From assembly GCA_024305745.1 (NCBI GenBank), contig JAHRBS010000003.1, positions 1,984,001 to 2,048,000 on the forward strand: a stretch of 64,000 nt of DNA. The letters run 5' to 3'. Each line of letters opens with the position of its first letter. The stretch's first letter is position 1. The DNA is from Polyporus tsugae (taxonomy: Eukaryota; Basidiomycota; Agaricomycetes; Polyporales; Polyporaceae). This document shows positions 1 through 12,050 of this stretch, piece after piece. The position numbers and the translations under genes were made by a program. The notes under the pieces are model-generated. The model searched no databases, was not told the DNA's origin, and saw only the letters and a list, made by a program, of their open reading frames with translations.

Positions 1-364
1 CTCAGCGGGGAGACGCTCTGGAATGGCGTCTACGCCACGCGACTACTACGCAGCCACTGACGCAGCCACATTGCTTACTTCAGCTTCCGCCTCTGTGTCA
101 GATCGCGCCGCACCTCAGTACTACATAGTTCCCGGTCCCACCTCCGTTGCACATAACTCGATATTCGCCCAGTGTGCGCACATTTCCCAGTCGGTCTACA
201 GTAGGTATCCGCCCCAAGCTGCCTTTCACCTGGGGACATCAAACCCCGCCACATCGACCGGCTGTTTCAGCAACAACCTGAGCCTATAAGGAGACTCGGA
301 CCTACCTTGTGGTTTTCGCCACCCATCCATATCTTTGACGTCGCAGTTTCACACAGCAGGCATA

Positions 365-1427
365 ATGAGCTCCGATCCTGAATCTTCACCCCCTGCCCGG
401 ATACAAGCTATACCAGCCCCTTGGAACGTCAAGGCCGAGGTGCGTCATCCCTACCATCTGTCACATAATGCCCCAGGTCAGTGTTGCTGACTCTATCCGC
501 AGGCATGGTGGTTTATCACTTCCATTGGTCATCGACCAGATCCTAGTGAATCGCTCCCCATAAGCTACTTCCCAGCCCAAGAGACCGAATTGTACAAGAC
601 GAGCGTGCAACAGGACGCGTTCCGCGGAGGGCGTGGCTCCATCACCCTAACACGCTACACCGATTCGCCGATAGGTCGAGATGTTCCCCTCTGTATACAC
701 TTCACGATCCTGTCACTGAATATAGACGATAACATGTAGGTCCATTTGACGAGCTCTCGATATCCCCCGGGGAGTTCACGAACCCATTCGAGGATCCATC
801 ACACCGCGTTACCCGTGCTTACGTCTCGAGCCTACCGGCGGTTGCGAACGGTATGTAATTTCCCCCCTCCCTTACCCATCTCTGTCTAACAAGCTGTGCT
901 CAGGCCGCTCCAACTGGGGTCTTCCGCGCGAGCTCGCGCAATTCGTCTTCACCCCCTCTCTCGACCGCCCGGATGCCGTCGAGGTGCGCGTCTTCCCCGC
1001 CATCTCATTTGAGCCCGTCTCCTTCGCAGAGAGCGCATGCTTCGCGGCGCTCATCAAGCCCGTCTCCTGGCTGCCCTCTATCCCCGTCAGCCTCGCCCAC
1101 TTCCCCCAGGTCAAGCTCTTCCAGCCGCCGCTCGAGGCCTCGTCCGATCCGGCTCAAGACGGTCTGGTGGGTGCGCCCAAGTGGCACGCCCTCGACACCA
1201 GTGCATACAAGGGTCGCGCGAAGCCCTTCCGATGCGAGGGACTTCTCACACAGAAGGATGTGCAGCCTAGTGTCGGGCCGGAGGTTATCTCGGCGAAACG
1301 CAAGATACACAAGATGGGCGTCGCCGATGGCTTCGGGTTTCCTGATGTCGAGCCTTACAGTGTGGGCATCTACTGGCCGGAGGTCGAGCTCACGCTTCCA
1401 CGGGCTGTGCCTCTGGCGACCTTGTAG
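365..1427 (+). CDS. Acetoacetate decarboxylase-like beta-barrel protein
   Basis: Four exons (365-439, 503-674, 740-850, 904-1427) join in frame to 293 codons plus TAG; all three introns are GT-AG and 53-65 nt. The product has the layout of fungal ADC-superfamily proteins: an early AWWFITSIG strand, a central RGGRGSITLTRYTDSPIGPFD block and NWGLPRELAQF, which resembles the 'grelw/GlPK' signature of the family. No signal peptide is visible. Fungal members are mostly uncharacterised, so the substrate is unknown and decarboxylase activity should not be assumed: no obvious catalytic lysine context was identified. The start is the first ATG giving the conserved N terminus; the gene reads away from the GH18 genes. 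Family assignment is from memory of fold-level similarity and is moderate. Confidence 0.7.
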
Positions 1428-2158
1428 GCGGAGATATTGTCGCTTGTTGTCATGACCTGTTTTCGTATCGGACAGACATCGGATGACACCATCCGGATGG
1501 TATACAAGACGGACTCTCGGATTGCACATGATGTTTACGGAACCTACATACTATACAGTACTCGAACAACCGGTGTAGATTATATTGACGTCGTCAATCA
1601 TCGTTGAGGGTCCTTGCGTGGACCATAATTTTGAGTTCCGCACCGTCGTCTCGCGCACTAAACATGTACATCGTTCAACGTCCAACTCTAACATCTGTAT
1701 CTGGCACTCAATCCCAATCCAAACACATTCTTCGATATACCTCCTGCCTGCCGCATTCCTGTACTACCGCCAGCACCACAGTGGCGCGACAAACCACTAC
1801 ATCAAAGTATCGGTGACGGCGCCCGCGATCACTGCGGTGCGAGTTGTCCAGTACGCATCGCCGCCCATGATGCTGCGCCGTCGAAGCCACCTCTGGCGCA
1901 CCGCTGGAGCGCATGCAATGGGGTTACGCAGCATCCACCACCACACACAAGAAGAAGTTTCGGCCCCGGGAAAAAAATCCATTGCTACAATCGCTACACA
2001 TTATTGATACATCGTGAGGCTTTGGCGTTGTCGTCAGATAATAAGTTATTAAAGGAGGCGTTCCCCCCGCGCATGGTGACGGTCGTAAGTATGTGCTGCA
2101 AGTCATCGCCACACCCGTTCAACGGGTGAGGCGTGTCGCTTGTGCGAGAGTCGGACGC
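1428..2158. other. Intergenic, no gene seen
   Basis: This 731-base gap lies between two convergent genes. Short ORFs on both strands lack conserved blocks or splice-compatible partners. It probably holds the two 3' untranslated regions. Confidence 0.5.
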
Positions 2159-3314
2159 TTAGTGGAAGGCGGTGCCCTTGGCGGACTTGATGAAGGCCGC
2201 ATCGGCGTCGGGGAACTGTGCGCGAGAGAGAAAGCGAGTGAGCAGGCGAACTCGACAAAGAGACGAGAAGGAGAGCTCACCTGGAAGACCATGATACCGG
2301 CGTTCCAGCCCTTGGCCTTGGCCTGGTTCACGCACGTGGCGAGCGTGGCCGCGGGCATGAAGCCGTTGGTCGCGTCGGCGGCGGAGCCGGGCTTGCCAAT
2401 GACCAGCTTCTTGAGGTCGACGCCGTTCTTGGCGATCTCGAACACCGACGAGCCCGGGAACGCGCCGCCGGACTTGGTGAGGAGGCCCGTGCAGTCGGTG
2501 TAGAGGCCCTGGTTGTAGAACTGGATGTTGTACTGTCGACGAATAAGCGAGAGAAGTCAGAAACCGCCACATCGACCATATGGTCATGATGGAGAGACGC
2601 ACCCAGTCGATATCCGCGCCGACGTTCTTGTTGATCGTCAAGTACGCGCCGGCTGCGAACTGCTTGTTGGGCGAGAGCCACGGCGCGAGGGGCGCGTGCG
2701 TGAGGATGAACTGGCCCTTGGGCAGGGTCTTGCGCAGCGTCTGCGTGAAGGTGGTGACCCACTTCTCGGCCGCGCCGTCGCCCTTGTTCATCGCCTGGAG
2801 GTCCTCGTAGTCGACATCGATGCCGTCGAGCTTGTTGTCCTTGACGAACTTCGCCATCGTGTTGCCGGTCCCGACGGGGTCCGCCTTTGAGGTCGTGGGG
2901 GTGTCGGTCTCGCCGAACGCGGAGACAATGATCTTGATCCCGGCCTTCTCGTACTCGGACTTGAGCGAGGCCTTCTTGGCGGCCGGGAGCTTGGCGAATG
3001 CGCCTGCCTGGTCAAGGGCGCCCTTGAGCGTCAGGAAGGACAGCGCAACGACGTTGTATCCCTAGAAGAGGGGTGCGGATGCCAGTCAGCTTATGGCAAG
3101 GCGAATCAAGCATGAGCACGATACTCACCTTGACCTGGGCAACGGGGGGAAGGACGTCCGCAGACACGAACTTGTCGGTGTAGATGACGAAGGCGGGGCT
3201 CGGTGCAGCAGCAGCACGAGACTCGAGGGAGGTCGGAGCAGCAAGGACGCTGCTCACGGACACCAGCGCCAGTGCGGCAGAGACGGAGGTAATCATGCGA
3301 GCGAAGGAGAACAT
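2159..3314 (-). CDS. Secreted GH18 chitinase-like protein, copy A
   Basis: Four exons (3314-3129, 3061-2603, 2532-2281, 2215-2159) give 317 aa. Residues 1 to about 24 form a signal peptide (MFSFARMITSVSAALALVSV, then an Ala-Pro cleavage region), so the enzyme is probably secreted. The GH18 catalytic signature DxxDxDxE is intact as DGIDVDYE at about residues 141-148, with Glu148 the expected acid/base. Later family blocks are THAPLAPW, YNIQFYNQG and GIMVFQ. GH18 enzymes cleave beta-1,4 GlcNAc linkages in chitin or the chitobiose core of N-glycans; which applies here cannot be told. There is no chitin-binding module and the length suits small single-domain fungal GH18s. Copies C (14415-15990) and D (17570-19108) are paralogs with more introns; copy B (about 6490-7275) is a broken relative. 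Confidence 0.9.
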
Positions 3315-4319
3315 CTCTAGGACGTTAATAATAAAAGACAACAAACAACAAAGAGAGTGGGCGAAGAATGTAAAAAGCCGACTAGCGGACTTGAGAAATG
3401 TGAAGACGAAAGAAAGCAAAGGAGCGGGGGCTGAGGTTCATCTGCCCTGTGTCCTCCGTCTTTTATGTCGTTCTAGAAGAGCGTCTTCCTTTGTCTGTGT
3501 CTCCGGCCACAGGGCGGAACGCCAGACAACACCCCCAACACGCGGCAGAGGCGAATCCGGTGCATTGGGTAAGCGCCACTTCGGGATGATGGCTTTGATC
3601 TAACCCCCCGGGCCCGGCCATTTCGGACACTTACAGTACCTTGACCGTTCACGTCCAGCAATGGCAGTTGGCATGGTAAAGACATGTCCTATATCTTGGT
3701 CACGTAGTACTGCGTCCGCTCTCAGAGCCTTATCGCCTTTCTGTGCAGGCCGGAAAAGCACAACTACAAAGCGGTAAGTCAGCGATACACGTTGAATCTA
3801 TGTTGGATCGCATTGGCCAGGAATGCTCACCGGCGGAAAATACCCCGAGCTTGGAGGGCGGCATTGGACAATTGTTAATTGAAAAAAGATTACGTCATAC
3901 GTTGGATAGCTTGCGCTGCGCTGAGATGATGGCACAGTAGGCAATGGCATCGCTGTATAGCCAAATTTTGCCGACATCATCCACTTGCAATTGCAGGACA
4001 ACGCTTGCGGACGAAATCGGATGATTTGGCAGATGTGCAGGGAGGGCCCCTTGAGAGAAATAGCGCACATGGGAGTGGAGAGAGAGTACGGCATGAAACA
4101 CTCATGAAACGCGTACGTAGAACATACGCCCGGAGGTGCACGTCGGCGCTCATGAGTGGAGATGAGCGGACGGCTGTAACGCTCGGGGTGCGGTCTGCCC
4201 ACAGGCGGTTTGAACACAATGGCGGTATCTGTCAGGCCATCGGGGCGCTTACGGCAAAGCGATGGACAACACCATCAGTCATAGACAGCACAAAGGGCTA
4301 TTTGTTGATAGACCCGCAT
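3315..4319. other. Intergenic, promoter of GH18 copy A, no gene seen
   Basis: The gap holds the upstream region of GH18 copy A and the 3' flank of COQ3. ORFs in it are short, overlap on both strands and show no recognisable domain. Confidence 0.45.
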
Positions 4320-5530
4320 TTATTCAAACGGTCGTCTGACCCAGAACAAGTAGTTGCACGCCTCCGCCCAAATGCTAGCTCCTGGAGAGCCTCGAGGAAC
4401 CAACATCCACTCCCCTTTCCAAGGTAAGTAAACGATACCTCGAACTTCTGCCTCCGTGCGTGAGGGCGCACCACCGTAAAGTCGTGAAATCCACGGGTGG
4501 AGCGCCGTCGACTGGTTAGGGACAGCACTTGGCGCGGGGGCGTCTGAATCGAGTCGGAGGAAGAAATCCGTTAGTTCATCGGGATTGATATACTTAGAAT
4601 GCGTATGGGTGCCAGGCGTAACCAGTCGGAGAACCTGTTCGGCGGCGAATATGGTGAGGGCGTATGAGAGCGGGGTGCGCGCAATCGTGGACAAGAAGAG
4701 GTGACCGCCGGGCTAGAAGGGTCGAAAGCGTTAGTTATTAAAATTCCGATGGCTCAACGGACTTGACACACTTTAACGAGCGTCGCGCAGTTGGTCAAGA
4801 AGGTCGCGGGATTGTCCACGTGTTCGATGACCTCCATGGAGCAGACGACGTCGAAGGACTTGGGACCTCGTTGGGCGAGAAGGTCCTCCACAGACGTATG
4901 CTCGTAAGCCAGAGAACCTTTCCCTTTCTGCGGAGACGAGAGACCGGGGTCGGCAGAGGCATGCAATGAAGCGATGGCGATATTGGACGCGGACGCGTCT
5001 ATACCCAATGTTCGACCGCCTAATCGCGCAAGAGTCTACAATCAGTGAGCGACACGTACTGCGACATATGCATGCACCGGCACGCACCTCGCACAGCAAA
5101 CCGCCACCGCACCCGACATCCAACACGTCTAAGCCATTTAAAGGCCGTGTCGGACCGACATCATCCAACCCATCCTCTCTTCGCATCTCCAACTTCGAGA
5201 CCTCAGCGATGGCGATCAAGGAATGGTCTGGGACGGCAAACATACCATTTTGTGGCTGACAAACTCGATGCGCACTGGGTTCATCTTATGCAGGAGGCCA
5301 AACTCGCCACGTTCATCCCACCATGCCTGGGACAGCTTGGAAAAGTGGGCAATTTCATCGGGGTTGACACTGGATTGACTGGAGGAACCAGCCTGCGGAG
5401 ATCCCGTGTGCAGAGGTGCTACTGAAAGCGTCCGACTGTACATGTAGGCTAGACACCGCGAGAGAGGGTACGCGGAGCGTCGCGTCGCGCGAAAGAGGAA
5501 CATGAGAGGCAGAGCTCCAGCGTGCCACAA
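4320..5530 (-). CDS. COQ3: Ubiquinone biosynthesis O-methyltransferase, mitochondrial
   Basis: Coq3 performs the SAM-dependent O-methylation steps of coenzyme Q synthesis at the inner mitochondrial membrane. The reconstructed protein begins with an Arg/Ser-rich segment suited to mitochondrial import, then the family entry block (VNPDEIAHFSKLSQAWWD; NPVRIEFVSHKM). The SAM-binding motif I is LDVLDVGCGGGLLCE, the acidic-loop motif follows an intron (RLGGRTLGIDAS), and the post-I region contains VVCSMEVIEHV, typical of Coq3/UbiG. The last exon carries PGGHLFLSTIARTP and ends VRRPFE. About four exons are needed; the short intron after SHKM starts GTATG. The ATG at 5530 is the most upstream plausible start; internal ATGs at 5503 and 5448 would still leave a basic presequence. 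A ligand-binding insert near THTHSKYINPDEL is also as expected. Confidence 0.9.
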
Positions 5531-6489
5531 GGGTTGAAACCAGGTGATGCGAGTTCCTGAGCAGAGCTATGTATATGGACAGATGGGGGACGTTGATGGC
5601 AGGGAAAAGTTACTTAGGAGTAGCAACGGCCAGACGTCGCGAGCACGTCGCAGTGAACACTGGCAGGCACTGGCAGCACGCTCCGAGCGCCTGTTGGGCG
5701 TCTTATCTCTCGAGTCTCGGCGCCCGCAGCTGTTGCACTATTATGATACTAGCTCGGGCCTGCGTCCCGCTGGTCAACTTCACCCGACTACTCAAGCCAA
5801 CACTCTCTGCCAGTCTTTTCTTCTGCCAGACGGGCGGCCGCTCTTACCTTTTCATGATCCCACCACAATTCTCTCCACCTCCACTTGAGCCCCGCAACGA
5901 GGTCGAAGAAACACCAACACTCAAAACTCGATTACCAGTCCACCCAAGCGATTGATTGTCGCATATTGCGGCTTCCGACTCGGCGGCGTTCGGCGCTGTC
6001 AAGCACTTACGCCAGTTTACGCCCTGATAACCACGTTCTGTATTATGATTCTGTCCCTCGCCAGCCTTTCGGAAGCACTACAGAGCTCATTCTACAGGAC
6101 AACCGGTACCACTGGCTTCAGTGAGGCCATCATATCCTCCGATTGGCCGCGTTGCACCGCATTCAGGTTGGGCGTTCACTCCACCTTACACAGCGTCACA
6201 CCGCGAGCTCTACCTTCGCAGTAGTATCCTGCCATCACCCGTAGTCAACCAAGGCCGCTCTTGGCAAGCGATTTAACCTATGATTGTTACGCATCCTAGG
6301 AGTAAGCTATCCCATAGTATTTTGAATTGAATATTATCTCGTAGTGGCGCCATACTGATATATGATCCCGTTTCAGAAGATCCTAGCCACTCCAAGGCCA
6401 CTCCTGAACAACAGGGCGGTCGGGCTCCTGTCGCTCAGATGTGTCGCAAAGCTCACATCAGCGGCCGAACTTGGCAACGTCAGGAATTC
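5531..6489. other. Intergenic between COQ3 and the GH18 remnant
   Basis: No supported gene. Overlapping plus-strand ORFs around 5544-6224 show no conserved blocks, splice logic or domains. Confidence 0.4.
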
Positions 6490-7275
6490 CAGACTCATCT
6501 AGATCCCGGCGGACCAGGACCGCGAACAGCATGGCCAAGTTTGTCAAGACGCAGAAGCTCGACGGCATCGACGTTGACTATGAGGAGCTTGCCGCGATGA
6601 ATAGGGGCGCCGGCAAGGCTGAGGCCTGGGTGACAACCTTCACCCGCACTCTCCGCAAGACCCTGCCCAAGGGCCAGTTCATCCTCACGCACGCGCCGTT
6701 CGCGCGTTGGCTTTCGCCCAACGCGCAGTTCCATGGTGGCGCTTGAAGCTTGAAGGTCCGCAAGACCATCGGTTTCTTGATCGACTGGGTGCGTCTGCGA
6801 TGTCATCTTCTTCATGATTGATGTGACGGTCACTGACATTCGCTCCCTCGTCGCTATACAACATTCAGTTCTACAACCAAGGCCTGTACGACAACTGCGA
6901 GGGTCTTCTTACCAAGTCCGGCGGTGCCTTCCCGAGCTCGTCGCGCTTCGAGATCCACAAGCACGGTGTCCCCCTCAACCAGCTCGTCATCGGCAAGCCT
7001 GCCATGGCAGCCGACACGACCAATGGCTTCATCCCCCCCCTCCCCCCCGCCCCCCCAGCATGCTCGGCAAGTGCATTGGGCGGGCCAAGAAGAAGGGCTG
7101 GAACACCGTATCATGGTCTTCCAGGTGCGCCGTCTTCCGCTCGCTCCAGCGCACAGCCTTGTTTTCAATATCTGACTGTGAACGCCCCCGCTTGTAGTTC
7201 CCCAATGCCAACGCTGCTTGGCTCAGGGCCACCAAGGGTAAAACCTTCCGCTATCTCACAAGTGTCCGCTTGACA
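6490..7275 (+). pseudogene. GH18 chitinase-like pseudogene, copy B
   Basis: The remnant begins inside the catalytic domain (NSMAKFVKTQKLDGIDVDYE) and keeps the DxxDxDxE motif, KTLPKGQFILTHAP, FYNQGLYDNCEGLL and the C-terminal FPNANAAWL block. The signal peptide and first third are missing or unrecognisable. An in-frame TGA follows QFHGGA, where the functional copies read GAYLKV. A C-rich run near 7038-7062 disrupts the frame, and about 7108 a base is missing in the GIMVFQ block. Intron positions after the IDW and FQ equivalents are still recognisable. Like copy A it has no intron in the THAP..W region, so it descends from an A-like copy. It lies on the opposite strand to the three intact copies. 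Confidence 0.85.
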
Positions 7276-8621
7276 GGTGTGGTGACAACTTTACGACCAC
7301 CAAGATCATGCGCGGAGCGCGACGCCTCTACTATCATTATTGTTTGACAACTCCAGACATTATAATTATCATAATGCCCTACATATCACTTTCCTTTGTT
7401 GCATGAAGAAGTGCCACTGCATGCACCGCAACGATTTTCCGAAACATATCGAGGGCGTCGCCGGAATTTAAGGTTTAAGTTTCAATCTCATTCGATCGTG
7501 TTTGTAGATTGCATAGCTTTGCTCTGGGGAATGGCGTGAAGACTCCGTGCCCTTGGGACGCACCTGTTTGCCCGCAGCATCGTCACGTAGATATCTTATC
7601 TAAGATCATCACCTCGTATAAGTATGCGTCCACCGGAAGACTGCGCACTGAGTACTGAATATTGAATGGGTAAATATTGAATACTGAGACGTGAACCAAC
7701 GGACCGAGACGTCGACATCAACTCGCCCTGTTGCTCCACGATGAGTACACCACGACAGAATAAGTGTTAGTCGACTCTACTGCACCATCCACCATCCACA
7801 AGATACGTGGATGTCGATTGGAAAGACATATCGTATCATATTGTTCCTGGGTGAGGGCCTGTAAGGCAGATCGTGGATGTCGTTCGTTTCTCACTTTATG
7901 ACGGTATTCTTTAGGACTCACCTGATCCGTCATGTGCCTGAGGCACGAACGTCCATCATAAAACAACGCTGCGGGAGATCTAAAGACTCCTTGAGCCACA
8001 CATCGACGCCCGTCCCGACTTGTGAAGGATCGCACTAACGCGGCACGTGTGCACCTGCGGAGGCCAATGTTGGTTTTACTTACTTATTCAGGCCGGCAAC
8101 ATTAGCGATAGCCAAAAGATGCCGCTTCGGTGGTCGCTTCTTGGAAGCCGCATGGTTCAGGAAGATTCACCTATATGACTCGCCTTTGCACATGTCAATC
8201 GACGTCCATACAAGCTGTAACAGACTTGTAACAGTAACAAGCATCAAGTGGCAGGCACACCACGGAGCATGTCTAGCAGCGCCTCTCCCCGTACGTTGTC
8301 CCGGCTTGAGCTTGAAAGCTTGAACGGTTCCGACTGACGGTGGTCCCTGGTGGTCCGCTTCGGTCTTCCAAGTCGGCGGCCCTAGGCACGAAGCTTACGG
8401 AACCTCCACGCTGCCATTGGCGATCGAAGATGTGGCCGCCATGTGGATCATGCTCTGAAGGGAATCGGCAAGCAGTAGTACAAGTACAGATCCAGGTTAA
8501 ACTTCTTACGACACCACAGCACTCACATCAATACTACTTTCGACAGGCTCACTAAGTAGCTGGCTCACTCGACTACAGTACTGGTATCGCTCTGATCGTC
8601 GGCCTTGACAGATGCTCGCAC
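7276..8621. other. Intergenic, no gene seen
   Basis: The stretch is AT-richer than its surroundings and contains a short direct repeat of AATATTGAAT (about 7657-7682). ORFs are short and unsupported. Confidence 0.4.
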
Positions 8622-9201
8622 CTAGCCAGAAAAGTGTTCCTGAGCTCAGATGCCTCGGGAGGAACGACCAAAGTCGGAACTCGGTAGAGACGCGAAAGAA
8701 AGAACCACGAACCTCGTTGCCCTGGATCAGCTGCTTCAGCTGGCCACGGCGGGCCAGGTACGCTGCGCCCGAGTCGGCCCAAACCTGGTAGTCTGTGACT
8801 TTAGCGTCCTGGTCGAAGTCGAGGATGTACGCGAACTCCTCGTCCCAGGACTGGCCCTTGCCCTGGCCCTCTATCCACGTGAACTGCGCGCGGCCCTTGA
8901 CGGAGACGCGCTGGGCCTCGGCGTCGACGACCCATGTGCCGAAAGACATGTCTTGGAAAATGAGGTACTGGCGGAGGACGTCAAAGTAGGCCGGGACCGA
9001 GTTCGCGCCGGTCCGGCCGTTGAAGGAGCGACCGAGGAAGGGGGCGAGGAGAGGGAGCCCGTGCTCGATGGCCGAGATCTGATGCGTGGACGAAAAGTGG
9101 GAGAGGAGGGTCTCGTTGTCTGACTTGGACGCGAACGCACTGCACAACGCTTGTGCAGACCGGAGGAGCTGCTCGCGGCTTGGTTGTTTGGCAGTGGCCA
9201 T
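8622..9201 (-). CDS. NTF2-like/SnoaL-fold protein of unknown function
   Basis: The first exon (9201-8713) encodes an intact stretch starting MATAKQPSREQLLRSAQALC. It has the look of the NTF2-like alpha+beta barrel: N-terminal helices, then the strands of FGTWVVDAEAQRVSVKGRAQF and WDEEFAYILDFD, then VTDYQVWADSGAAYLARRG. This resembles many small fungal cytosolic proteins of this fold. A GT-AG intron at 8712-8640 would give a short second exon ending at TAG 8622-8624. If unspliced, the frame instead runs on to 8506, but that tail is not protein-like. No catalytic residues could be assigned. It is divergently arranged with the gene starting at 9494. Confidence 0.7.
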
Positions 9202-9365
9202 TGTAGATGTGGGAGAGGGGTTGGTGTGGTCGCTTGAGGGAGGAAGAGGGAATACTTAGGATTAGGCGTATAAAGCAACACGAGGCAGATTGCGATTTAC
9301 GTACCTGGTAATGAATCGAGCGTCTTTTACATAAATCCTCGTCGGCCTCAAAACTCCATGGCTAG

Positions 9366-9460
9366 CCCCCTCGTCGCCCGTCCCTCTTCCTCTTCTTCTC
9401 CCTTCCCCCTTCCCTTTCTTCTCCCCCCTCGCCCTTTCCACCCTTCCCCCCCCCTCTCCA
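9366..9460. promoter_or_regulatory. Pyrimidine-rich tract in a divergent promoter
   Basis: About 95 bases consisting almost wholly of C and T sit between the divergent NTF2-like gene and the membrane protein gene. CT-rich tracts just upstream of start codons are common in fungal promoters; the role here is inferred from position only. Confidence 0.45.
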
Positions 9461-9493
9461 GCTTGCTAGTTGTGGCCCTTCTCGGCCGACTTT

Positions 9494-10711
9494 ATGTCAT
9501 CCATTTCTACCTACGACGAACACGGTTCCACCTACTTGGACGACAGCCGCGAGCACGGTAGCTCGCAGGAGAGAGACGCCATTCCGACCTGGGAGCCTCG
9601 GTATGTATCCCTCAAAATGCTACTAGGACGAGCTTGATGCTATTTTTTTCTGTTGCGCGTTCAGAAAACTCTGCCTGGCGCTCGAGTCCGCTTCCAAGCG
9701 TGCATCCCGCTACGAGCGACAGATCAAGGACCTTGAGGTTAGTCATCTGTTCCGGTTGCCATATTCCCTGTCTTCCACCGGGCCTGCCTCTCGTCCGCAG
9801 GGTGACCCCCATCCGTCTTCCTCGAGACGTCGTCTAAACTTTTTGTGGCACCTGACGCCTGCTTTACATCCACCGCAATCACATGCGCGCCTCCCTCCAC
9901 GACCATGGTCTCAAAGGCCGCGAAGCTGTCCTTATAAGACCCACTTCGTGTCGCCGCATGCACTGCGCACGAAGCTCTATATCAAACTTCCGAGGATCTT
10001 CTCCACCCGAAGCAAGCTCCACAACTGACCTCATATAACAGACCAAGCTCGCCCTCGATCTGAGCAACTCCCGCGCCATCGAGAACCTCCTTCAAGAGGT
10101 ATTCACCGGTATTGAAGTAATCCCACCCTCTTTCAGCTCGACGCCTCGCGGCTCGCTCACGCTCGTGTTTTCACAGCATACCCGCGATCGGACACTCTTC
10201 TCTTTGAGCCACACAGTGCCCCACACTGCCGATTCGCTCGAGGAAGATCTCGCCGTTCTTGTCGAACTCGAGGAACAGCTCCCTGAGGTAGATCTCCAGC
10301 TTCGAGGCATACGCAAGGTCTACGACCGTGGACGAGATAAGGTCAGAGTCTCCGTCTCCAGCCCCTTAAGCAATACAGTCGCTTATGCTTCCCGCGCGGT
10401 CTTCAGGCACAACAACTCATGGCATCCCTCGAATGGCTCAACACACCTGTCTCGCAGAGGCTCCGTACCATCATATTCACACCGCATGCCCCTGTCAGCA
10501 AGCGGTGGAAGGTCCTTGTCGTAAGTCGGAATTCTGTTTGTTTCTAGGCCAACGTCGGCGGGGCGTGATGCTAAGACGTCTGTTCTGTTCACAGCGCACC
10601 GTCTTCGCTCTTGTATTCTGTGCGTGCATGTGGATAGCGTGGATCACCCTTCGTGGTGCTGTCCGCGCGCATCGACAACGACTTGTATGGGGAGAGCGTC
10701 TTATGAGTTGA
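9494..10711 (+). CDS. Coiled-coil protein with one C-terminal membrane segment
   Basis: Six exons join in frame from ATG 9494 to TGA 10709-10711. The N terminus is polar (MSSISTYDEHGSTYLDDS). Residues of exons 2-4 form charged helical, probably coiled-coil sequence (LESASKRASRYERQIKDLE; LEEDLAVLVELEEQLPEVDL). The last exon contains one hydrophobic segment (TVFALVFCACMWIAWITL) followed by a basic tail (RAHRQRLVWGERL). That is the arrangement of a tail-anchored or single-pass organelle protein. One intron (about 9738-10041) is near 300 nt, long for this window. No known domain was recognised; coiled-coil plus C-terminal anchor suggests a tethering or trafficking role, but that is inference. Confidence 0.7.
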
Positions 10712-12050
10712 GCTTTTCGCCCGGCCCGTCTGCCCGTCCTCAGATCCGCTTGCCACACCGCCCACTCATGCCAACCTCAACGCCTTTGATCCTGCCGGCT
10801 TCCGTACCTCGGCCTCAATCTGCACTCGTCTCCTCTCGCCTCATCTCAACTTCGCATTGCCCCGATGATACCCATCTCGCCTCGGCTCGCACTCATTACC
10901 TCGCTTTCCGCCATTTCATTTCTCATCTGCTGCACGTACCATACACACACATCATCTGCCATCTTTCTCCTCCTCTTCTTAACCTCTTCGCCCTCGTCAT
11001 TGTTCCCTCCTTCCTTCGTGTCATCCGTTGCCCCCTTCGCATTCCCCGAATTTCGTCCCCTGTAAGATCTTCTTTGTGTCGAATTTCGCAGTTGGAATTT
11101 CTCACCATGCTTTTGAGTAGGTTCGTATGCTGTTCTGTCCTCCCGCATCTTCTCTCGGGTCTTGGCTGTGGTCTCATCCTCGGATCTGCTGCTGCATCAT
11201 GTAATCTTATTCTGTATATGAATTAGACGACGTGGTTGGTTTCCGCGCCTTGATATCTCACTCCCTCGCAGACTTTGCATAGGTCTAGCCCGACCACTGC
11301 AGATATTGGCGTTTGAAGCATCCTACATACTACAATGGCCGAAGGGCTGTCGTATGGGCCATCACACTAAGCTTGGGTGTATATTAGCATTCTAAGTTAC
11401 TCAGCCCTTGAGAGATAGAGGAATCGCAGCAGATATGTAGCAGCGTGAGGCAGAGTTGTCGCAGGTGTCGTGGGAAGGTGGGCTCACAAGTTGTCCAGAA
11501 AAGGAATACTAAGCGCCTGAACCTAAAACTCAATTCTTGGCAGTGAAATTTAAACTGAACCCTGACCATGATGATCCGCTTAAGGAGGAGTCCAACCACC
11601 GACGAGGTTTGTTTGCTGAACATGCTACTCTATCACACACATTCCTCCTATGCGGCTTGCATAGCTGGCTGGTGATACGCCCCGCTTGAAGTTCAAACTC
11701 GACCAGCGGCACCTTCGAATTCGACTGGCGCCTCGAATCATCGACTTGAACTTGGAGGACGAGTGGTGCCTCAGTACGATCGATTTGCTGCAAGCTGACC
11801 ATCCATATGCGTACGTCCTTAGGCTTTTTGTGGCAGTAACATTTCCTCTGAGATGATCGAAGCTGACGCAGTCCAGATCTCAATCTTCTCTTGGCTGGCA
11901 CCATCGCAGGGCGGACGGTCAGCCCTGTCAGTATATAGGGCATTCGTCCGCAATCGCCTGGAATCTCCACACATTGCCTCCTTCCCCCATCTGCTGACAC
12001 GGGTCCCTAACGCTGACAAATCTACAACAGTCCCTGGCGTCGTCTCCAGC
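10712..12050. other. Intergenic, no supported gene
   Basis: The first part (10720-11220) is CT-rich with overlapping low-complexity ORFs. The remainder holds the upstream region of the gene at 12051. The ATG at 11853 extends that gene's frame but the added sequence is not protein-like. Confidence 0.4.

Noticed and set aside
23..289. 88-codon frame at the left edge
   Set aside because: No domain, no splice partners, and it is separate from the ADC-like gene's clear start at 365.
7038..7062. C-rich run as a possible regulatory G-quadruplex
   Set aside because: It lies inside the GH18 pseudogene and is simpler to explain as slippage in a Pro/Ser-coding stretch.
11853..12050. Upstream extension of the Ser-rich membrane protein
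   Set aside because: The extension is in frame but would place a poorly conserved-looking stretch before a typical N-terminal membrane segment; the ATG at 12051 is more natural.
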